64,000 bases of DNA. It comes from Gordius sp. MW1 (lineage: Eukaryota; Nematomorpha; Gordioida; Gordea; Gordiidae). Positions 47,097-58,100 of the stretch are shown here, piece by piece. Below the pieces are notes generated by a model. That model was not told the DNA's origin and ran no database searches. It saw only the letters and a program-made list of their open reading frames with translations. The stretch spans positions 19,056,001 to 19,120,000 of the forward strand of contig OZ038530.1 of the NCBI GenBank assembly GCA_964036665.1, read 5' to 3'. The translations under genes were made by a program, and so were the position numbers. Each line of letters begins with the position of its first letter. Position 1 is the first letter of the stretch.

Positions 47097-48183
47097 TTAA
47101 TTTGATTTTTTAGCAATTCTTTTATCCCTTTCTTCAGCAATAGTAAGTCGTAGACCTTGATTCTTTGGTAATGATACCCATGGTGTAGTACTCTTCCCAA
47201 TAACAAACACATTACTCAATCTAAATATTAGTTAATAATTAGATATATAAATATACCTAGTAGCAAAGGAATGACCAAGTGAATCTCGAACGTGAACTAT
47301 ATCAAATGATCCAGGATGCTTCTCTCTACTTGTAATTAAACCAACTCTCCCAATATTGTGACCAGCAGTTATCATACATAGATTACCTATAAGACATAAA
47401 TTTGCACAAATAGTTCATCTTTACCTGTATCAAATTTGATATAATCTGTAATTTTTCCTGTTGCTGTGTCTAATTTAACAGTATCATTAACCTTGATGTT
47501 TGGATTGGGATATCTGATAGTTCTACCATCATGTGTAACAACAAATGGTATTCTCTTAGGGCCAACTTGGAGTTTTTTAATTTTGCATAATTTATACTAA
47601 AATTATTAATTGATATCAATAATAAACTTACTTTAGCTTCTTCAGGGGTAATTCTATGAATGGCAAACCTTCCTTTTGTATCATATATAAGCCTAAAATG
47701 TTCACCAGTCTTTTCAATTGTTATTACATCTAATAAAATAATAAATTTATGTATGCTTTTTGGGTAATGCTAAATAATAAAATATCTAGCGACCAATAAA
47801 AGAATATAATTTTGGCTGTTTTTGACATTTTAAGGCATAAACCAAAAAATGCTTCGAAAAAGCCCTAAAATATTTGCATCTTACCCATAAATCCAGCTGG
47901 ATAAGTTGGATCTGTCCTGACTTTAGCATCTATCTTAATAAGCCTCTGCATAACAATTTTTTTAACTTCATCTCCAGTTAAAGCATATTTTAAACGATTT
48001 CTTAGAAAAATAATTAAAGGCAAACATTCCCTCATTTTGTGAGGACCAGGGCTTGGCTTAGGAGCAAAGACCCCAGTAAGTTTGTCAAGCATCCAATGCT
48101 TGGGAGCATTTAAGCGTTTAAGATGTTTCTTCGGTCCTCTTACCTTAAGAAAATTTTAAAAACTTTTAAAATTGACATACCAT
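47097..48183 (-). CDS. RpS4: 40S ribosomal protein S4 (eS4), complete, six exons
   Basis: A structural protein of the small ribosomal subunit. Exons, in coding order: 48183-48181 (the ATG alone), 48143-47885, 47729-47632, 47596-47425, 47386-47257 and 47220-47097, giving 261 residues, the length usual for animal eS4. It opens with M-V then [19 protein letters not shown]. It carries the S4 RNA-binding region, the KOW-like stretch ending in FDTGNLCM, and ends in [16 protein letters not shown]. An intron directly after the start codon is common in ribosomal protein genes. Four introns are only 35, 36, 37 and 38 nt. The upstream strand has pyrimidine runs (CTTC) that could be a TOP start, but I cannot place the transcription start. 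No disruption is visible, so it appears functional. Confidence 0.97.
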
Positions 48184-48194
48184 GATTTTGCCAT
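48140..48194 (-). promoter_or_regulatory. Overlapping five-codon upstream ORF at the RpS4 start
   Basis: An ATG at 48194-48192 lies 11 nt upstream of the RpS4 ATG in a different frame. After the first intron is removed it reads MAKSW and stops at 48140, overlapping the real start codon. It matters only if transcription starts upstream of it, which the sequence does not show. Confidence 0.4.
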
Positions 48195-48943
48195 ATGAAG
48201 GAACTGTGTTTTGCAAAAAATACGAATTTGTGATAAAAGGTGAAAATATTTAATTTGTAAAATATAAAATTTTACAAACAAGCTAAGTGTTTATATAAAT
48301 GTATATAATAATTATATTAATGGTTTAAACACTTAATATTATATATCTGCAAGGCATAGAAAACTCTACCGATAATATTATATTTTATTCAACAACTTTG
48401 ATTGTTAAATTATACTTAATAAAAAGTGCTATATTTTTATCAAAATTTAATTAAGTTAACTTTATTTCTGACAAGATCTTTACCACTTAAAATTTATCAA
48501 TAAAAATTAATAAAACTCTACTATAATTTATGTCTCACGTAAAAGAAAGTTTTTAATTTTTTGTGTAATGTTTTTATTTCTTTTGCCTGATAAAAAAGTA
48601 CTTTTTCAAATCTAAAAAGACGCTAACATTACAAAACTTTAGGCTTAGAATGAGTTCTGATGGAATAGTAAATATTACTGAAGCATATTTGAACTTCGCA
48701 ATTACTCATCCTGCATGATGCGGTAATTATAAATGCTGGTCAATCAGTTTGAATAAATAAACAAGTTAAGTGAAGGTGGACTGAGATTTTTGAGCACCCG
48801 CCTACTGATTTCAAAATTACCATGTATATTTAATGACACTGTAATAGATTAAATTTTAAATCATGAGTTTTGTAGAAGTTTTTATGCTTAAACTAATAGT
48901 ACACCATCCAAATTTTTGTACCTTAATAAGACATTAGGTGAAT
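48195..48943. promoter_or_regulatory. RpS4 upstream region, no clear core promoter
   Basis: AT-rich spacer that must include the RpS4 promoter and 5' UTR. I could not identify a convincing initiator or TATA element among the many AT runs. Confidence 0.35.
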
Positions 48944-49645
48944 TAGAGGTGCCGAGGGGTTTTTGAAAAATTTTATATCCATCCGATCCGATCCGAGTTT
49001 TTTAAAATCTAAATCCGATCCAATTCGATCCGAGTTTTTTAAAATTTAAATCCGATCCAATTCGATCCGAGTTTTTTAAAATCTAAATCCGATTCGATCC
49101 GAAATTTTTAAATTAAAATTTTACCAACAGAACTTTTTATTGATGTTAAAATATAAAATACATAAAAATAAGGTATAGCAATTTTAATAGACCCGATATA
49201 AATATAAAATTTTATTTGACTAATTCCATATTATCATATAAAAATAATCAAGAATCTAAATTTGCTGGTTTAATTCGCTTCTTTCTTCTAATGTTCTTCC
49301 AGCCACCGAGAAATTTCTTTCCGAAGTGGTTGAGGTAGCAGGTATAGCTAAAACTTTATTTGCCAGCTTATAAAGCCTTGGCAGGACTGTTTGATATGAA
49401 ACCCACCATTTCAGCAAATCTTTTTTGAATTATATTTGCAATCTTCATTTCAAAGAGAATAATGAAAAGGTATACTAAAAATTATTAATTTAATTAATTA
49501 GAACTATTTATTGTTTATTTAAATTTGAAAATCCGATCCGATCCGACTAAAATAAAATGTTGATCCGATTCGACTTCCAAAATTAAAATGTTGATCAGAT
49601 CCGATCCGAGTTCGGACGGATCGGATCGATACGTGCACACCTCTA
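48944..49645 (-). mobile_element. hAT relic with CCGATCCGA subterminal repeats, 702 bp
   Basis: Ends TAGAGGTGCCG and GTGCACACCTCTA, with flanks AGGTGAAT and ATGTGAAT (one mismatch in 8). A roughly 50-bp block with GATCCGAGTTTTTTAAAAT is repeated three times at the left end, with related CCGATCCGA motifs at the right. It contains the transposase fragment listed next. Confidence 0.85.
49262..49440 (-). pseudogene. hAT transposase C-terminal fragment
   Basis: The minus-strand translation includes LAIPATSTTSERNFSVAGR, the hallmark of the hAT dimerisation domain, then TLEERSEL. Only about 55 codons remain; the catalytic part is deleted. Confidence 0.88.
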
Positions 49646-50321
49646 ATGTGAATACATAGTCTTGTCATATGCATTACTTTTCACATTATAAGCTGGTTTG
49701 GCAGGTGCTTTCAAATTTACTAAAATTTCTACAATTGTGCAATATAAAATAAATACACGAACCTATACTGTATTCGATAAATAACTATTTAATGGCAAAG
49801 TTAGTTCGAATTGGAAGGTAATTAATTGGAATGTAAATTTGATTATGATGATTTTTGTCATAAATTTAAATACGTGCGTTAATTAAAAGTTTAAAACCTT
49901 ATGTTCTTAATCCTATATAATGCTGATTCTAGTTGTTTTTACAACGCTTTAAAATTTGCAACTAGTTATCAATTCTTTAAATAATAATAATATCATTAAA
50001 AGTCACTCGCACTTTGTGGTTTATAATGCTATAGTAAACATGCAATCAACACTATGGGCTATAAATGATGATGGTAATATCAAATGATTTTAACGTTTGC
50101 CTTAAATATGTTAAGGTCTACTTTGAAGCTTTAGCCAGAGTTAATAAAGGGTCTCAATTTGCTCAATTGTGCAACTAAGTTAGCTATAAGCGAACTTATA
50201 ACTTTCTCAGTCTATTTAGAGTTGACAAACACAGAGAATTTGATAAAAATGTTATAATTTGCTAGAACATTAAAATTTAATTTTCTATACTTCAAATCTA
50301 TTTATAATATTTTTTTTTAAA

Positions 50322-50447
50322 AAGTCGAGACGAGACGAGACTTCTCGCCGAGACGAGACCGAGATTTTTCTAGACCGAGACGAGATCGAGATTTTCATAA
50401 TAGCTCCCGAGACGAGACTTCGTTTTCGAGACGAGATTGAAACACTA
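50322..50447. mobile_element. GAGACGAGAC-rich hAT-like fragment
   Basis: Many GAGACGAGAC motifs, ending on the minus strand as TAGTGTTTCAATCTCGTCTC. Only one end is recognisable, so it is a truncated copy. Confidence 0.6.
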
Positions 50448-50514
50448 CATATATTGCTAATCAAATTTTTCAATCATATATTAATCCAAAAATGGCGATA
50501 AAAAAATTAAAATA

Positions 50515-50640
50515 TATTAAAAAGAGGTGAAAAAGAGGGTAAAAAATAATGGCCTCTGGTGAGAAAGAGGGTAAAAAATAAGGGGAGGGGGCAAACCAAC
50601 GGGACAAATAAAGGGAGGGTGGCAAAGTTCTTTATAAAAT
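50515..50640. repeat. Stray piece of the foldback minisatellite
   Basis: GAGGTGAAAAAGAGGGTAAA and GGTGAGAAAGAGGGTAAAAA, followed by G-runs, repeat the unit seen in the arms of 13157-17876, about 33 kb away. Confidence 0.75.
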
Positions 50641-51186
50641 ATTTTAATTTTTTTATCACCATTTTTGGATAATATATGATTGAAAAATTGATTAGCATTA
50701 TGTCAGCTGCCAACTCTAATAGTAAGCTAAAATTAAATTTGCTAAAAACCATATTTAGTTTAAAAAACCCAGCTCGATACCACGGTTTATATCACTCCAA
50801 TCGACCAAATGCCCGGTTAGTTACATCTCTCTCAACCAGCAACCATGCCAACTTTAATCTGCCGTGCTAGTAACCGGGTTATTAAGCAGCATGTGCTGCT
50901 ATGATGGTAATGGTAGGAGATATGTGCCTATTACCAGATTAGTTTTTTTACTTTAAATTTGTCTTCCTTTAGCCAGTGAGATTTAATGCAATTTTTACCT
51001 ACGATACAATGTCATAAATATTTGAGTTTGTTGAGATTTTTGACTCCATAATTTTAATTTTATATTTTAAGTAAATGTTATGGATAGTAGTGATGATTTT
51101 GATAGTGTTTCAAATTTAAAATTATTAAAATGCATTTAATTACAAAAATAAGCTTAAGCTTAATGATGCAATAGGAATAAATAATT
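50641..51186. other. Spacer downstream of macoilin, nothing recognised
   Basis: Mixed AT-rich sequence. The 64-codon frame at 50676-50870 has no recognisable features. Confidence 0.5.
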
Positions 51187-51192
51187 TTTATT
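51187..51192 (-). promoter_or_regulatory. Candidate poly(A) signal of macoilin
   Basis: First AATAAA on the minus strand after the macoilin stop, implying a 3' UTR of about 950 nt across 51190-52138. Assigned by position only. Confidence 0.35.
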
Positions 51193-52138
51193 ATGTAATA
51201 ACACAAAACATAAGAGACATCATGAATTGTATAGTATAAATTTATATTAATTATTCCGAATAATAATACTACTACAATATAATTTTCTTACGATTTGGGG
51301 GTGCAAAGTTTTAAATGTAATATACGTCTATATGTGATGTATGTGTGTGAACGGTTCGGTGTTTTAGTGTGTGATGTGATGTGTATGTGTGAAATGTGAA
51401 ACGATCATAATTAGGCAACGGTCACAACACAAAAAAACGGTATGAAGGTTTTTTTAAACAAAAACGGAGACGATTTCTAATTAAGGGGGCAAGGAATTAT
51501 TTTACCGAGCATTTTTAGAGGAAAATTAAGTTAAGATTCGGAGGCATGGAACGAACCAAGGGCGATTACAAGCAATGAGAACCCAGAGTTATAACCATAA
51601 ACTAAAAAGGAACCGTGGGAGGTTTTGCATTTTTTCTAAAAGAAAACAGGGCAATTTTCGCTTGGTTGCGGACAAAGTTATGATCACAAATATACGCTTT
51701 TTTGGTTGAGGCCTGAATGCAATGTGCTGCAAATGTTATTTTCATCTCTAGTTTAGATGAGGGCTAGGTTACGGCTAAGAGCTCAATATTAAGTCGGCGT
51801 GTAGTAGAGAGAAGGAAGTAATGAAATTGAAATGAAAATAAAGAGAGGGAAAGGAAGAGTAGGACAGGGACGGAGTGGAGTAAAACGAGACGAACGGACA
51901 CATAAATTTAAAGAGGTGCAACACCTTCCCGACCTCCGCGTGTGTGTACATGATTAGCTGGGGGACCCAAAGTGTTAGCCTAACGATAATATAGTTAATT
52001 AAGGTAAAGTGGAAAAAAAGTAGAGTTACACGATAATTGAAGGAGTGAAACTAAACAAAACGGGACCAAAAAAACTAAAGAGCCGAGAAAGAAGCTAATA
52101 GAAAGGTGCGTGTATGTCTGTATACGTCTGTTTAAGTG

Positions 52139-55100
52139 TTAGGGGCTCGAGCCCGTACCCGACAACAACGGATTATAAATTGCGGCGGACGGGTTAAGTT
52201 TATGATGCAATTGATCCATCTTTAAACCGGCCGAGTCGATACCGTTACTATTATTAGCGTTGTTGTGGTGGTGGTTCCCGTTGAAATTGTTATTGCACGT
52301 AGTAGTAGTAGAGAAACCGCAATTGCCTTCCCCCCCGTTGGTATCCTCCGTCATAGCGTTATTGGGTGGGGAGGGTGTGGTGGGTAAGCAACGGCAACCG
52401 TTGTTTAAAGCGATCATTCCTCCCGCACCCGATGATGGTGATGGAGATGAACCCATAGTCGACGAGGGCGAAAAGAGTGAAGCGTAGAACGGGCTTCCAT
52501 CCTTGGCCAACAGAGTGCGGGGCGAAGGAGAGCCCGGCGCTAAAGGACTGTACCTGCTAGTTTGAAAGAATGAATGAGATTGATTATACGGCTAGAGCAG
52601 TTAAAACGACACCTTTGAGTTAAGGCCGTATCGTGAGGCAAATCTAGTGCGGTCATTTAAGCGAACAGCTTACTTAGGCCGCCATATTAAGTGAGATACA
52701 ACTAAGTTTTAATGTGTATGTACACAATTTTAACCATTTACAATATATTTCAATTTTTTTCACCAAACTTCAATTCTTTGATTTGTTAAGACTTTTATTA
52801 GGTGACAATGGCTTGATATAACTTCTTGGAGATAAATAAAAAAATCAGCAAAATAAATAGCGATCAGTTCGATTACATATGTCCCTACCCCTAGGGTGGC
52901 AGACTGACTACACAATTACTCAAAAATTATAAACTGCTTGCCAGTCGGGAGTATTATTAGCTTAGGGTTAAAATTTCGGCTAATTTTTTTTGTTATTAAT
53001 TTTAATTTTAAAAGTGATTGTCCTAGAGTACCAAAAGACAAGAATTTTATCGACGCATGAACATTCCATAATTAGAGTCGAGGATGAAAAGATTAATCAA
53101 GATAACAACAAACAAAATTTACCTAGATAGCCGAACGCATTCCACAACATTAAAAGAAGCACCAACATAACTCTCAATTTTTACTTTATCCCCATTTCTT
53201 CATATAATTCCCTGGGTTTGTTTCAAAATTCCAAAAGTAATAAAACTTTCACCCTAATCATTTACCCACGCTTACCTTATGGATAGTCGTATAGATAATG
53301 ACCAGATAGGGCACAAATATCCGACATTTTATCCAATTAATTTTTCAATTTTTTCCCACGAATTACCTCTGATATCGAAAACTTTCTTGAGGGAATTTTT
53401 TTAATAGCGGAAACATGATAAAAAATTAAAAAGAGTGAGGGGATGAGGGAGTTTGCTTAAAGATTTTTGAGCATTCCTGCAATAAATCAACTATTTTATC
53501 ACGAGCCAAACGAGATTAAATAAAGGTTTTAGCCTTAGAGGACGTCTAACCTTGTAGTGGTAGCGGCGATACAATTTCCACTGCCCGACGAATTAGACCT
53601 TGGAGATGCGTGAAGCGAGATGCTTGCGGGCGTGGTGGGGCCGGGCAAAACGGCCATAATTTCGGCCACTTTGCTCTTTAGATCGGCCACTTCGTTGTCA
53701 CGTTTCGCGAGCAAACCTATAAAGAATGAATCAGGGTGTGTAAATGAAAAAGAAATAAAAATAGAAATAAGAGAGCGTCTTAAAATATCCAAGTCACTAA
53801 TTTTCTATTACCTATAAACTCCCCCAAAAATATAAAAAGTAAAATTTATACATTACAAGATTTTGTTCCTTCTCCTAAAACGTCTAGAATTCAGTGAGTT
53901 AAAATGATATTTGACTATAAAATTCTTATTATTTGTTTTGTAAAAGGCTGATAGAGTATCTTGCTATTGGACAACATTTTAATATCTGTTGAAAAATAAC
54001 ATCAAAATCATAATAAATCTTGAGCCATCAAAGTTGGGTCTTAATTGGCTCTTTAAAAATGTACTCATACTATGAATAAAAAACATTATGATAAATGCAA
54101 CATCACTTAAGACCAAAATTCCTAATTTCGCATCGTATGGAGGAAAACGGTTTATATGTTAACTAAATTGTAGTGCACTAGTCAATCAGCTTTTATGTAC
54201 AAAATATGTTAAAAAAATAATTAAATTGCTCGTGTAGTAATGGTGACAACTTTTGATATTTTGACCCATTTTTCAAGGACCAAAAGCTAAACGCTTATTG
54301 AAAGGGTTTAACCCAAAGCAGTCGACCGTCTGCAGAGACAAACGATACTGTAACCTTAATAATCCCTTACTTTGATTGATTTCGAGGTTGCGTTTGGCTT
54401 CGGAGAGGGCCGAAAACAGATCTAACTTCAATTTTGTCTCTGCGTTCAAGCTAGTTTCCAAATGAATGTTCTTATTCTTTAGAGCGGAGAGGGCGGTCAA
54501 TAGTATATCGTTCTCGTTAGCTTTATCCTTCAACTGACGCAAAGTCTGCACATTAATCAAACGTTTTTCATATAGAAGTGGTTTGAATATGCGGTTTTAA
54601 TAAACAAAAAAGTTTCAGCAGTTCAATTCAAAAATAGGACTTTTGTAGTGCTGTAAAAACGGCTGGGTTTTGTTAGGTCGACCTTTGGTTTTAGTCAAGT
54701 AAGCATAAACCAATCAAAGGCTTTTTGGTCTCCTTTTCGTTTTTCTCCGTTTTAGATGAACCAAAGGTGACCAAGCAAAACCCAGCCGTTTTCGCAACAC
54801 TACTCTATTAAATTTTTTTAAAAAAATCATCGTCTTGCCAGCACAATTTTTGGCTAACGTCAAAAGAAAGAATTTAGCGACTATGGTGTAAATTTGGAGT
54901 TTCTGTTAGCTGATTGAAAAAGATCTCGTTTTTTTAATAATAGAATAAAGAAGGTATTATTACCTGTAATTCTTTTTCTAAAATCCATATTTGATCTTCA
55001 CGAGACTTGGCGTCCCTGCACAACTGACGTATATCGTTTTCGAGATCTTTGCGCCGGTTCTTACAAATGTCGTTACACTCGCCCACCATGTTTGGCCTTA

Positions 55101-58100
55101 GAATAACAAATTTAAGAATGTAGAAAAAAACACGCATTATTACAAATTATAATTATGCTATATATTAACCTCTTATCATATAAAACTAAAATACTTTATA
55201 TATAATTAATCATTTGCTACATTTAAGGTTTAACTTTGAAGTGATAAAATTATCCCACAAATTTCTTTGTTGAATTCATTCTAAAACATATAAAATTTCT
55301 TATGCTCTAAATAGGAACTTTACATAGTTTATAGTGTAAAAAGCACCGTTGTAATATAGCAAAACAGGCGAGTACACACATAGAGCCCTGCACGGGCTGC
55401 CCGAGGCCCGACCCGCCCGGCCTGAGAAAGTTTCGGGCCGGGCTCGGCTGAAGAAAATCTATTTTTCAGGCCTCTATACACACTAACAATTTGGATAAAA
55501 ACATAAAAACCACGCTTTACTTTCCGTTGAGAAGCATGAGAGTTTCGTCGTTCTGTCGCTTCACCTGCACCTTTTTGTCTATGATTTGCGTTTCCAACTT
55601 AGCTCGGTATTTTTGTTCGTCGGTCAATTTCTTTTCCAACGAAGCCATCAACAATTTGTCCTGCTGCTTCAGTGTCACCAAATTGTAAATCCTGAGAGGC
55701 AAGCGGGAAGGGAATGAGAGAAAGAGGCAAAAAATGGATTAAAACGAGGGTAATAATTTTCATTAAAACTAGTCATTAGCGCATATGGCTATGATAACAG
55801 ATTTTAAAAAAAGCTAGAATCATAAAAAAAAAATTTCGGTCGTGTGGGCTCGCACGAAACTTTAACGTCAAACTAAAGGTCAAAATGTGATAGGCGCGTG
55901 TCGAGCAGAAAGATTAATGAGCAAAGTCCATATTTTTTGTTTCTAGGCACAATTTTTGGTGTCAATTTTATAGACAAAACGTTGATTCAAAGTCGCGAAT
56001 ATAGAGGTCTCGACTTAAAGTTATGAACTTTATTAGTAGACAAAACTAAAACGATTTCGCAAAAATATTGGGACTTTCTTTTAATCAATTTCACGGGTGA
56101 TAAAAGAAAGCATGACAAAGTTCATCATATCGCTAGCTAGTGCTCTATCTGCACAAAACTCTGAACTGAGATAATTGAGTTCAAAGTTTGAAATGTTATA
56201 AAATCTAAACTTATTATTCATATGACTTGAAATTAAGTTTGATAGTGTAAACTATTAGCATCTATATTATTTTAGCCTAAAATGTGGATTTTTTCTTTTA
56301 TTTTATAAAAAAATTGATTTATTAAATATCAGATAGAGCAAAGTTCTAAATTTTTTGCGATTTTATTTAGCTACTTTGCTCTATCTGCATTTTTAACGGC
56401 AAGTTTTAAGGTTTTATTGACATTAGATTTATGACTTATAACTTTTATAATAAAATAAATATGAGATTATTAACTAGTTTTATATTATAATAACTATATT
56501 ACTTTAATTACTCAAATTTATTCAATATAATAAAAAATTGTGGTAATTTGGGGTTGTGTACATTAAGGTAAACTATGAAATTTTTTTAAATATCTTTGAG
56601 TATATAATTAAATTTCTAAAACAATTATAATGATTTATGTCCTTTATTTGGCTAAAAATATTTAATGGGAGCATTTTGTAGCAATCATACTATTTACAAC
56701 AAATTCTATTAATTTAATAATTATAAAATAAATGATACATACAAAAGAATATCTAGTAGAAGTACAATCAATCATATCTATCTTTAAATAAATATTTCTT
56801 TTAAAAATCTAACTCTTGACAATTTTGAATAATCTTAAATATTCTATTTTAAAATTTAATTTTTTCCCTATATCTTGCAAACTTTGTTTTGGCCATAACA
56901 ATCATCTTTTTCCATGAGCAATAATGAACAAAGCCTAAAATTAATATTAGTATTAATCATTTATACAAATTTTGCCTGTAGTCTAATTTCAACCATCATT
57001 TACAATTTTTTGATTTATCACCTTTATACTTATACTAGTTATGGCTATATTTTTTGTACAAATTTTACTTATCTTCATCCGAAATAGTTCTTATTTATCA
57101 ATGTTTGACATACAACAATGTTAAAAGTAATTGAAGAAATATTATTGGCATTAAAATTTAAAAGCAGACGATTAATTCACGTGATTAAATGAGCGCTTGC
57201 GATTGGGTAATTGCAGATAGAGTAAACCAATTCTAAAAAATATAAATTGCATAGCAATTAATTGATATTCGCGATTTAAACGAAATAAGAACCTTAATAG
57301 CGAAGCAAAAAAATTTGTTTTCAACATTTTATAAAAAGTTTATGATAAAATATATAAAAATCTATCGAATACAGATAGAGCACTCCAATTCTCAGGTAGC
57401 AATATGTGACATTCAAAATAATTATTTTCGTTAATTGTTTAGTAAAAAGAGCATATTCTTCAGTTGTACATGGAAAACAATGAGGGCGAAGTTTAAGATA
57501 TTTATTTTTATATAAAAAATTTTTTAATGTAGTTTAGTGAGGATGCTGCATAGTTTTACCTAAGGCCGTAATGTAATTAATTAGATGTAAATTTCTAAGG
57601 GCTTTTACTCTAAATATATCGGTTTGATTTAAAAACTTGAGAAACAAACACCAACTAGGAACCGTAATTAAACTTAAAATTAAAAAGAATTATAAAAAGA
57701 ATATTTGAGTCCTAATGTATAAAAATAACTTTAAGCAAATGGGTGAATCCTCAGCAGAAATAATAGGGGGTATTGAGAAGTACGTGACTTAAATTGAAAA
57801 ATAAGCACTTGAAAAAGCCTGACGTACTTTGAAATAGTCTAAAATCCGCCTCCTAGTCCTCTTTGGGTCGAAAAATTTATAAATTGTTTATTTATTCAAA
57901 TTTTATAAGTAAGTTCAATAGGTTTTTCAAATAAATGATCTTTTTTGCTAGTCTCAAGCTGATTCATATACTTTGAAAAAGCTATTACCTAAAATAACCG
58001 CTAAACAAGTTGACAAAAGAAATAATTGATTTATATCAGTGGGGCATAGAAAGAATAATAGAATTAGGGCTCGGGCGAGGTCGAAAAAATTAAGGCCAAC

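Noticed and set aside
52260-52487. 75-residue plus-strand frame
   Set aside because: Antisense to the last macoilin exon, whose tail matches the family C-terminus.
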